Origin: Oscillatoria sp. FACHB-1406
Lineage (GTDB): Bacteria > Cyanobacteriota > Cyanobacteriia > Cyanobacteriales > Spirulinaceae
Assembly (NCBI RefSeq): GCF_014698145.1
Contig: NZ_JACJSM010000034.1
Span: 1-52,897 of the forward strand
Reading direction: 5' to 3'
Length of the DNA: 52,897 bases
The notes beneath the pieces were generated by a model. The model was given only the letters and a program-made list of their open reading frames with translations. It made no database searches and had not been told where the DNA came from. The translations under genes and the position numbers were made by a program. Of this stretch, positions 26,002 through 33,929 are shown piece after piece. Position 1 is the stretch's first letter, and every line of letters begins with the position of its first letter.

Positions 26002-26038
26002 CCGTGCTTTTCTTAAGGAAAGCGCGGCTACTTTTTTT
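26002..26038 (+). terminator. Terminator after the PEP-CTERM gene
   Basis: CCGTGCTTT and AAAGCGCGG form a 9-bp stem (one G-T wobble) with an 8-nt loop, followed by CTACTTTTTTT. Confidence 0.8.
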
Positions 26039-26182
26039 GGATGCTGTGGTACTTAGAAACCAAGTTTCTGGGGTGTCTGAGTAGAGAATGTCATAGACGA
26101 TCGCTCGCTAAAATTGGTTGTAAGTTATACCAATTTAAGATGACTTTGCCGAGAATTAACTCTCCTAAATTTTCAGGATAAC

Positions 26183-26212
26183 GGTGCGTTACGCTTTGCT
26201 AACACACCCTAC
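26183..26212 (-). repeat. Intergenic repeat (TAGGGTGTGTTAGC type)
   Basis: The reverse complement reads GTAGGGTGTGTTAGC-AAAGCGTAACGCACC. It matches copies at 49015-49044 and 49275-49304 with one difference. This is a dispersed cyanobacterial intergenic repeat. Confidence 0.8.
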
Positions 26213-26400
26213 TTTTCATTCTATGCAGCTTCACATCAATCTGGTATTAGCACTATTCTCAATTATCAGATCCCTGTTGCTTGAACGCAGTACGCTTGAA
26301 GCGATCGCGTTTTTCCCCTCTGGCTGTAGCCACGATCGCGGACGCTGATTAAAATAGAGTGACGATTTATCGAGCAGGCGATAGCGCTACCGCTTTGGCA

Positions 26401-29400
26401 ATGGCATACCTCTTCAACCTCAAACAATTCATCAAGCGGTGTCTCGGATTGAGGGGCGAATCGGGTTCTCGCCTCGCCCACCTACTGCTTCTTGCTGTTT
26501 CGATGATGGGGTTTAGCGTGGTAGGACTGACGGCGGCGAGTTCGCTGTTCCTCTCTCGCGTGGGGGCGAATTATTTACCGCTTTCCTACGTTCTGATGGG
26601 TTTGGTTTCCCTCCCCGCTTATACGTGGCTTTCGCAAGTGGTGGATCGCTACAATCGCGTGCGCTTGTGTCAAGCTTTTTTAATCTCGGCGGCGCTATTT
26701 TTCCTAGCCCTGCGCGGTTTGCTCGTTTTCGATGCAACTTGGACTTACTACGCTTTGCACGTCGGTTGTTACTTCCAGTGGATTCTCGTTCCGGAGGTGC
26801 TGTTTGCGAGTTTGGTGTCCGATTATTTCACCGCGCTCGATTGGAAGCGTTACGCGCCGTTTTTGAAGATGGCGATGGCGGTGGGCGGTTTGCTGGGGGG
26901 CGGTTTGACGGTTTTGCTGGCGGCAGAGTTTCCGCCAGAAAATTTATTTTTAGTTTTACCGATTTTCTACGCGATCGCGTTTTTCCAACTGGTTTATCTG
27001 AACTCCCGACAGCGCCCCATCTCTGCTCCGACTGTTGCTGATGGGGAAGGGGAAATTAATTGGCAAACATTACCCACCTTACTGCAAGATTATCCGATTA
27101 TTTTGTTCTTGGCGAGCAGTACCTTTTTCTATATTCTTCTGTACAGCGTTGCCGAGTTTACCTATTTGGGAATCTATGCCGAACAGTTTAGCGACCCTCG
27201 AGAACTGACGAGCTTTTTGGGGACGATGCGCGCGGCAAACAATATTTTGCCGTTTTTTATTCTCTATTTTGTGACGCGCGCTGCGATCGCGAATTGGGGC
27301 GTGAGTCGCTCCAACCTCATCTATCCCCTCACGACTTTCCTCAGTTTCCTCGGACTGTCGCTCAATTTCAATTTACCGGCGGCGATCTTCAGTAACGTTA
27401 ATGCCGATGGATTAGATGATAGCCTCAATCAACCGATTCACAATTTAAATTACAACGCCGTTCCTTATGCCATTGTCGGACAGGTGCGCGCGATCGCGAA
27501 TGGCTTGATTTATTCTTTTGGTTTAGCAGTTTCGGGACTAATTTTATGGGTGTCTAAATCCCTTTTAACCCCGAACCAAATTGCTTATACCGGGATTGGG
27601 TTAAGCGTACTCTTCCTCGTGGCGCGCTACTGGATGGGACAAAGTTACGTGCGATCGCTTCTCACTCTGCTAAAATCCGGTGCTGCTAACCTCGAGCAAG
27701 TCGGCGAAGGATTCACGCATCTCCCCCACCGCTATCGCTCCCAAATTCGCCTTTTATTAACCCGCGACGATTCCCTTTCGCAAAATTTAGGCTTAGAACT
27801 GGCGCGACGCATCGAACATCCCAGTCAGTTTCTCCCGGAAGTCGATGCTTTGCTCGAGCGCCTCGATCCCAGTTTAGAGCGATCGCTGCTTAACTTTTTT
27901 AAAACCCCTGGCGATCCCGAACTCTCGCGCTATCTGCACCGATGTCTTGTTTCTCCTCACGAAACCGTCCAGCGCCTCGCACTACTTGCCACCATTGCCA
28001 GCAAACAACCCATCGAGCGCCACGAACTGCACGCTTTAGCGCTTAGCCTCGATCCCACCATCCAAGCGTTAACTTACATTGCGGTTGAGGAAGCGCAGTA
28101 TGATGATGAAGAATTCCGCGCGCTCTATCCTCCCTCTTGGTTGTTGAATCTCGATCGCGCTGCGGCAAGCGTTACGATTGATAGTCTCCGCAGTACCGGC
28201 GATCGCAAGTATATCCCCCTCCTGACTTCCCTCGCATCACATTCTTGCCCGGAAGTCAAGCGACAGGCGCTAGAAGCATTAGCCTTGTTAGCGCGTTCTG
28301 GGGATCTCGACCTCGCCCTCCTCGCCGCGACAGAATTAACCGCTTTCGACCCGCCCCTGCGTGCCGCCTCCTTAAAATTATTGAGCGTAGCGCGCCATCC
28401 CGCCGTCTTACCCCAACTCGCCCGGGGGCTAGAACATTCCAACTTAGCAGTACGTTTGTGGGCAGCCAAAGCGCTGGCTGCGTATGGAGAAGAAGGATTG
28501 CCCCTAGCGGCCAAGCAATTGCGATCGCCGCGCGCTGAAGTCACCGAAGCCGCGATCGCCGCGATCGGTCAAGTACGGACGCGCGCCGCAGAAGACCTCC
28601 TGTTTGAGGATTTAAAAGCCGATTACAGCTTAGTATTACCGAGTTTGCGCTGGCAGGCAGCCATTCCCCCCCACAACCCAGATTTAAACCCCCTGAAGAT
28701 TGCGCTGGAAGATTTCCGCGATCGCGTAAGCCATCGCGTCCTTTACGTCCTCTCCAACCTCGATCGCGAAGGCACTGCCAGCACGATTCGCCGCATCCTC
28801 AATACCTCCGACGCGCGCCTAAAAGCCAACGCCCTAGAAACCCTCGCTGCTAGTCCCTATCGGCGGTTTGTGGTTCCCGTTCTTCCCCTATTCGAGCCGC
28901 AACCTGCCGGAACCTATAACTTAGTTGCCACTCAAAAAAGTTTAACCGAAGCGTTGAATGCGAGCAATCGCTGGATTCGTTTGGCGGCGAGCTTTGCCAC
29001 GGGCGGCGGCGTACCCAATAGTTGGCAGTGGCCCGAGGAATTCACCCCCGAGGATTTGCCGCCGACACCGAGCGCGGAAGCCCAATTTCTCGAGCGCACC
29101 CTATTTCTAAAAACAGTATCCCTACTCCAACCGCTTTTCCTAGACGAACTGTTACTTGTCAATCGCGCCTTGCGCTGCGAGCATTTTGCGGCTGGAGAGA
29201 TTCTGTGCGCGGCGGGAACGATGGGGCGCGGGCTGCATATTGTTTGGCGAGGCAAAGTCGAGATCGCACCAACGCCTTCTACAGAAACGCTTGCCGCCAG
29301 AGCGCACGGAGAATCCGCTCTTTCGGTTCTCGAACCGACGGAGATCGAAGTATTGCCGTATCTGAAACCGGGGCAATTTTTTGGGGAGATGACGCTGCTG

Positions 29401-29529
29401 GACGATACCCCTTTAAGTTTCAATGCGATCGCGCGATCGCATTGTACGATTTTAACCCTTTCAAAAGGCGATTTCAGCGCCCTCGTAGACCTTTATCCGC
29501 GATTGTTAATGGGATTATCCAATCATTGA
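26401..29529 (+). CDS. Transporter-like protein fused to HEAT repeats and a cyclic-nucleotide-binding-like domain
   Basis: 1042 residues from the ATG at 26401 (a GTG at 26359 would add 14). Residues about 20-410 form roughly twelve membrane spans resembling the ATP/ADP-translocase (Npt1/Npt2) and MFS-like fold. Residues about 430-860 are HEAT-like helical repeats (for example LASHSCPEVKRQALEALALLA and LEHSNLAVRLWAAKALAAYG). Residues about 890-1040 are a cNMP-binding fold with FGEMTLLDDTP. The phosphate-binding cassette has PLSFNA where cAMP binders usually have PRSA, so the key Arg is missing and ligand binding is doubtful. Transported substrate unknown. Confidence 0.85.
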   Translation: MAYLFNLKQFIKRCLGLRGESGSRLAHLLLLAVSMMGFSVVGLTAASSLFLSRVGANYLPLSYVLMGLVSLPAYTWLSQVVDRYNRVRLCQAFLISAALFFLALRGLLVFDATWTYYALHVGCYFQWILVPEVLFASLVSDYFTALDWKRYAPFLKMAMAVGGLLGGGLTVLLAAEFPPENLFLVLPIFYAIAFFQLVYLNSRQRPISAPTVADGEGEINWQTLPTLLQDYPIILFLASSTFFYILLYSVAEFTYLGIYAEQFSDPRELTSFLGTMRAANNILPFFILYFVTRAAIANWGVSRSNLIYPLTTFLSFLGLSLNFNLPAAIFSNVNADGLDDSLNQPIHNLNYNAVPYAIVGQVRAIANGLIYSFGLAVSGLILWVSKSLLTPNQIAYTGIGLSVLFLVARYWMGQSYVRSLLTLLKSGAANLEQVGEGFTHLPHRYRSQIRLLLTRDDSLSQNLGLELARRIEHPSQFLPEVDALLERLDPSLERSLLNFFKTPGDPELSRYLHRCLVSPHETVQRLALLATIASKQPIERHELHALALSLDPTIQALTYIAVEEAQYDDEEFRALYPPSWLLNLDRAAASVTIDSLRSTGDRKYIPLLTSLASHSCPEVKRQALEALALLARSGDLDLALLAATELTAFDPPLRAASLKLLSVARHPAVLPQLARGLEHSNLAVRLWAAKALAAYGEEGLPLAAKQLRSPRAEVTEAAIAAIGQVRTRAAEDLLFEDLKADYSLVLPSLRWQAAIPPHNPDLNPLKIALEDFRDRVSHRVLYVLSNLDREGTASTIRRILNTSDARLKANALETLAASPYRRFVVPVLPLFEPQPAGTYNLVATQKSLTEALNASNRWIRLAASFATGGGVPNSWQWPEEFTPEDLPPTPSAEAQFLERTLFLKTVSLLQPLFLDELLLVNRALRCEHFAAGEILCAAGTMGRGLHIVWRGKVEIAPTPSTETLAARAHGESALSVLEPTEIEVLPYLKPGQFFGEMTLLDDTPLSFNAIARSHCTILTLSKGDFSALVDLYPRLLMGLSNH

Positions 29530-29546
29530 TATTGTAGACTTCACCC

Positions 29547-31427
29547 TCATTCATCCAAAGCGCGAATATCGCTCACATCGGGACAGCGATAGAGTTTTAG
29601 ACCGTAACCGTTAATGTTAGGAAAAGAGTTGGACTGGGCGATACAATCGTGGAGATCGATAGGAGCCTGAAAATTGACCAACCACAGATCCAGCGATCGC
29701 GGCATTGTTTTCAGAACGCGCGTCAGCGTTTCCGTTGCTACCGTTGAGTTTTTTTCGGGTTGATGGGCAAGCAAGAAATTCGTTTTTTGAGCAATTTCTG
29801 TATTTTTTAACTCCCACGCCAATCCCATCATTTCTCCCACTTGGACTAAGGTTTCATGAGTTGTGGCAATTAAGACAGACTCTGCGGCTGCCGACTGTTC
29901 GAGGAAGGGCAGAGCGAGATCGGGGCGATAATACTTTTGATAGCCCCAATTACAAACAACGGTAATTGCACTCAAGAAACCGACCAACCAAACTATCGCA
30001 ACGGTACGTTTTCCATTCCCACCGATCGCGCGATGGCGAGGCGGTTTGAGGCGATCGGAACGTTCCAAACTCGCCCCCAAGTCTCCATATTGCCAGCAAG
30101 CCGCCAAACTGCCGCCTAACAGTAAAATTGCCCCCGGAAAATAGACGAAACTATAGCGCGCGCCGCGCGTAATATCGATGCCTTTTAAATAGGTAACGGC
30201 AAAAAAGATCGCGATCGCGCCTGCCACAAACGCTAAAGCAACCCGCAATCCTAAATGATAGTTTGGGTGTCGTACCTGCATTTTTGCGCCCCAAACTAAA
30301 ATCGGCACAACCCAACAAAAATAGGCAAACATCAAAATTCCCGACACCACCACTACGGCTAAAAAGGGCGATTCTACTGGCAATAAATACAGCATCGTAA
30401 TAACCGACGCACCCAATTGAAAGATCGGGTTAATCAGTCCCAAAAAACTGCGATTATCCTGACGAATCCAAGCCGTCATCGTACTTCCATAGTTATCGGG
30501 CAGGACAAAATGCAGCCAAGCTAAGATAAAAAGTCCCGTCCCCAATCCGGTTAAACCCAAACGATAGAGATTATTTTTAAAGAGTAAAAACAGTCGCGTT
30601 TGTCGATCGCCCCTCGAACTTTTGAAAGCGCGCGAACTCAAACTTGTCGCTTGGCGGGCGTGGGTATTTGACTTGACGCGCCGCCACAAGATTGCCAGCA
30701 AAACTGCTAGCGCGATCGCTTCGGCTCCCAATGCCAGAACGAAAAAGTAGTGCGAGCAAAAGCCGAGGATATTCGCCACAATCCAAAGGGCGATTAGTCC
30801 CATCGGAATCGTCGAACCGCGCCAAAGGTACTTAATCGCCGCTGTGAGACACAAGAGCGAAGAAATGACAAAAAGAATGGCGAGCGTATAATGGCGGGCT
30901 TCCTGAGCGATGTAGATGCCGTAGGGAGAGACTGCCATGAGCGCGGCGACAACATGGGCGATCGCGATCGAACCGAAGGCAACGCGCGCCAATAGGTACA
31001 TCGCGGGGATGGAAAGAACGCCCAACAGAGCAGGGAGCGATCGCGCCACCCAAACCGAGATATAATGCCCCATCGGAAACAACTTCATCCAGAAGTGCGC
31101 CAGCAGAAAATACAGCGGCGGATGGTTATCTTCGTGCAGCAGATGTGAGATAACATCGCCCGCAGTTCCCCCAAAATTCGTTTGGAGCGGTTGCAGCAGC
31201 GTTGTCAGCGCGATCGCTTCGTCGGTGGGAACCCCTCGAAAGCTATTTCCCAAGCTAAACACCAACGTTGCAAACTCGTCCGTCCAAGGCGGTTTTGCCG
31301 ACAGCAGCGTAAAGCGCAAGAGCGCGCCAATTCCAATCCATACCAGTAGTAAAGGCCAAGTTGAAGCGCGCTGCATCGGTGCAAGCAAGCGTTTGGGGGT
31401 GGGAGCGAGCAACTTGGATAACTGCAT
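29547..31427 (-). CDS. Glycosyltransferase family 39-type membrane protein
   Basis: A 626-residue polytopic membrane protein resembling ArnT/PMT-type glycosyltransferases, which use lipid-linked sugars on the outer face of the inner membrane. The catalytic loop motif PPWTDEFAT (residues about 47-55) contains the essential Asp-Glu. A second conserved loop EDNHPPLYFLLAHFW follows near residue 98, and about ten to eleven spans come after. Acceptor unknown. It converges with the transporter/HEAT gene, 17 bp apart. Confidence 0.87.
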   Translation of the reverse strand: MQLSKLLAPTPKRLLAPMQRASTWPLLLVWIGIGALLRFTLLSAKPPWTDEFATLVFSLGNSFRGVPTDEAIALTTLLQPLQTNFGGTAGDVISHLLHEDNHPPLYFLLAHFWMKLFPMGHYISVWVARSLPALLGVLSIPAMYLLARVAFGSIAIAHVVAALMAVSPYGIYIAQEARHYTLAILFVISSLLCLTAAIKYLWRGSTIPMGLIALWIVANILGFCSHYFFVLALGAEAIALAVLLAILWRRVKSNTHARQATSLSSRAFKSSRGDRQTRLFLLFKNNLYRLGLTGLGTGLFILAWLHFVLPDNYGSTMTAWIRQDNRSFLGLINPIFQLGASVITMLYLLPVESPFLAVVVVSGILMFAYFCWVVPILVWGAKMQVRHPNYHLGLRVALAFVAGAIAIFFAVTYLKGIDITRGARYSFVYFPGAILLLGGSLAACWQYGDLGASLERSDRLKPPRHRAIGGNGKRTVAIVWLVGFLSAITVVCNWGYQKYYRPDLALPFLEQSAAAESVLIATTHETLVQVGEMMGLAWELKNTEIAQKTNFLLAHQPEKNSTVATETLTRVLKTMPRSLDLWLVNFQAPIDLHDCIAQSNSFPNINGYGLKLYRCPDVSDIRALDE

Positions 31428-31622
31428 GGGAGTGGGAAAGATGTTGTCCTGGAGCTTCTAATTGTGGAACAAAGTTTCCTTAGCCGCAAGCCAATCTTCA
31501 GTGTATCGAGAATCCGTTAATTTCGGTTTTTAAGGGCTTCAAGTTCGCTAGGGCGGTTTTTCCGGGAGAGTTTTAAGGCATGGCCGCCGCGATCGCTGAA
31601 AATGGGTAGGAGAAGAAATAAG

Positions 31623-31667
31623 TAGGGCTTGGGCGAATAATCTTGTCAATTATTCACCCAAGCCCTA
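31623..31667. terminator. Long hairpin downstream of argG
   Basis: The 19-nt arms (31623-31641 and 31649-31667) pair with a single mismatch around a 7-nt loop. The arms start TAGGGCTTGGG and end CCCAAGCCCTA. It lies about 115 nt past the argG stop on the minus strand and acts as a probable terminator or repeat. The remaining parts of 31428-31783 show nothing recognisable. Confidence 0.65.
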
Positions 31668-31783
31668 GATAAGTCCCGTACTGTGGAACCAACATTCCTG
31701 TAATCCCTTTGACGATCGAAAGCTATTTATCGGACGGGGATTTCAAGGCGAAAGTTCTATGCAGTTTCAATTTTAATTGAGTC

Positions 31784-32989
31784 TTACTGACCCCGCATTT
31801 TTTCCGACCAAACGCGAGTTGGCAGTCCCCAAACATAAATGAAGCCTTCCGCCGCTTTATGGTCGAATTGGTCTTCTGCACCGTAGGTAGCCAAGTCGGT
31901 TGCATAGATAGAATTTTCCGATTTGCGTCCGACAATTTTGGCACTGCCTTTAAACAACTTGACGCGCACGGAACCCGTAACTCGTTCCTGCGTTTGGTCG
32001 ATAAACGCATCGAGAGCGGTTTTTAAGGGGGAGTACCACAACCCTTGGTAAATTAAACGGCTGTAGGTGTCCTCAATGCTGCGTTTGTATTGGGTAACAT
32101 CGGCAGTCAGCGTCAAGCTTTCTAAGTCGCGGTGGGCGTGGATGAGGACGAGGAGAGCGGGCGTTTCGTAGATTTCGCGCGATTTAATCCCGACGAGACG
32201 ATTCTCGATCATATCGATGCGTCCGACTCCGTGTTTGCCCGCGAGGTCGTTTAACTGGGAGATGAGGTCAACAGGGTCGAGGGTTTGTCCGTTGAGGCTG
32301 ACGGGAATGCCGCGCTCGAAGCCGATTTCGATGTATTCGGGTTCGTCGGGCGTATCTTCTACGGCTTTGGTTAAAATAAAGACTTCTTCGGGGGGTTCTT
32401 CCCAGGGATCTTCGAGAATTCCCGCTTCGATCGCGATTCCGAGTAAGTTGCGATCGATACTATAGGGGGAAGACTTTTTCACGGGGGTGGGAATGCCGAA
32501 GCGTTCGCCGTAAGCGATGGTTTCTTCGCGACTCATTCCCCATTCCCGCGCGGGGGCGAGAACTTTCAGTTCGGGATGAAGGGCGAGGATAGACACCTCA
32601 AAGCGAACTTGGTCGTTCCCTTTGCCGGTACAACCGTGGGCGACGGCATCCGCGCCGTAGGCGGCAGCGGCTTCGACGAGCATCTTGGCAATTAAGGGAC
32701 GCGCGAGGGCGGTAGAGAGGGGATAACGGTCTTCGTAGAGGGTATTGGCTTTAATAGCGGGAAAGGCGTAGTCTTTAACGAAGCTTTCGCGTCCATCGAC
32801 GACGAGAGAAACCGATGCGCCAGATTTTAAGGCTTTTTCTTTAATCGGGCCGAGTTCATCTCCTTGACCGAGGTCGGCGGCGAGGGTAATGACTTCCTCA
32901 ACGCCCCACTCTTGCTTGAGATAGGGAATGCAAACGGAGGTATCGACTCCCCCGGAGTAGGCTAAAACAACTTTGCGTGCGCGACCCAT
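31784..32989 (-). CDS. argG: Argininosuccinate synthase
   Basis: A 401-residue enzyme joining citrulline and aspartate in arginine synthesis. The PP-loop [10 protein letters not shown] (residues about 9-18) binds ATP. The conserved segments [22 protein letters not shown] and [11 protein letters not shown] are present. Full length. Single-gene transcription unit with a long 3' hairpin. Confidence 0.98.
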   Translation of the reverse strand: MGRARKVVLAYSGGVDTSVCIPYLKQEWGVEEVITLAADLGQGDELGPIKEKALKSGASVSLVVDGRESFVKDYAFPAIKANTLYEDRYPLSTALARPLIAKMLVEAAAAYGADAVAHGCTGKGNDQVRFEVSILALHPELKVLAPAREWGMSREETIAYGERFGIPTPVKKSSPYSIDRNLLGIAIEAGILEDPWEEPPEEVFILTKAVEDTPDEPEYIEIGFERGIPVSLNGQTLDPVDLISQLNDLAGKHGVGRIDMIENRLVGIKSREIYETPALLVLIHAHRDLESLTLTADVTQYKRSIEDTYSRLIYQGLWYSPLKTALDAFIDQTQERVTGSVRVKLFKGSAKIVGRKSENSIYATDLATYGAEDQFDHKAAEGFIYVWGLPTRVWSEKMRGQ

Positions 32990-33129
32990 TCAGTGTGACC
33001 TCAAAAAACGAAACAATCGGCTATTGTATCTGAATTTTTCATTTACGTCCGATTTCGTTGTGTCTAAACTGAATTTGCGTCTGATGGGAATTCCTCGAAG
33101 CCCTAGGAGCCAGGAAAATAACGCATAAT

Positions 33130-33191
33130 TTCAGTGGAGGGCTACAGAAAGCCCGCGCTCTATGCGTCAGCATGAGCGTCGGGTAGTTTAC
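33130..33191 (+). mobile_element. Possible solo IS200/IS605-type right end
   Basis: After GGAGGGCTACAGAAAG, an imperfect hairpin CCCGCGCT ... AGCGTCGGG is followed by TAGTTTAC. The hairpin plus terminal TTTAC pattern resembles right ends of IS200/IS605 elements, and the nearby tnpB element also ends in a hairpin plus TTAC. No transposase lies beside it. It sits directly upstream of the TrkA-type gene, so it may affect that promoter. Confidence 0.4.
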
Positions 33192-33227
33192 TGTATGATG
33201 AAGATACTCTGAGTTGAGAGAAAAAAT

Positions 33228-33929
33228 GTGAGTTTGCGGCGATCGCTAAATTTTTTAGGCAACCTGGGTAATACCAGTCACCAGTTTGCTGTAATTGGTT
33301 TGGGACGTTTTGGGAGAGCCGTCTCTTCTGAGTTACATCGCATGGGCTACGATGTATTGGGGACGGATATTGATGAAAAGCTGGTCGCTCAAGTTTTGAG
33401 CCAGCGGATGGCTGCCCACGCTATCCAATTGGACTCGACCGAACCGCTGGCGTTGAAGGAAGCAGGGATTTTTGAGTTCGATACGGTCATTGTCGCGATC
33501 GGAAATTACTTGCAACAAAGTATTATTACGACGTTGAATTTGAAAGAAGCGGGAGTTCCTCACGTTGTTGCGAAAGCATCTACGGAAATTCACGGAAAAT
33601 TACTGGAAAGGGTTGGAGCCGACCGCGTAGTTTACCCGGAAGCCGAGGCGGGGTGCAATTTAGCGCGAGCGCTTACCCGACCTTCAGTGCTGGATAATTT
33701 TGACTTAGACCCCGAACATAGTATTGTCGAAGTGTTAGTTCCGGAGGAGTTTCACGGAAATACGATCGCGGAATTGCAACTTCGCAGCCGTTATGGTTTA
33801 ACGTTATTAGCGATCGGTAGCGAAGATAAGCATTTCCAAATTAACCCCCTTCCCAACCAACGCCTCGATAAAGGGATGGCAATGGTGGTTTTGGGGGCCA
33901 ATAAAGATATTAATAAGTTGCTCGATTAG
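33228..33929 (+). CDS. TrkA/KtrA-type potassium-uptake regulatory protein
   Basis: A 233-residue cytoplasmic RCK protein. The N-terminal Rossmann domain (FAVIGLGRFGRAVSSEL, residues about 20-36) binds NAD or ATP/ADP and the C-terminal RCK_C domain (about residues 150-233) completes the gating unit. Such proteins form octameric rings on KtrB/TrkH channels. No channel gene is adjacent. The start is GTG at 33228, giving a short family-typical N-terminal helix. The 3' end overlaps the convergent TIGR02921-type gene by 4 bp. Confidence 0.9.
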   Translation: MSLRRSLNFLGNLGNTSHQFAVIGLGRFGRAVSSELHRMGYDVLGTDIDEKLVAQVLSQRMAAHAIQLDSTEPLALKEAGIFEFDTVIVAIGNYLQQSIITTLNLKEAGVPHVVAKASTEIHGKLLERVGADRVVYPEAEAGCNLARALTRPSVLDNFDLDPEHSIVEVLVPEEFHGNTIAELQLRSRYGLTLLAIGSEDKHFQINPLPNQRLDKGMAMVVLGANKDINKLLD

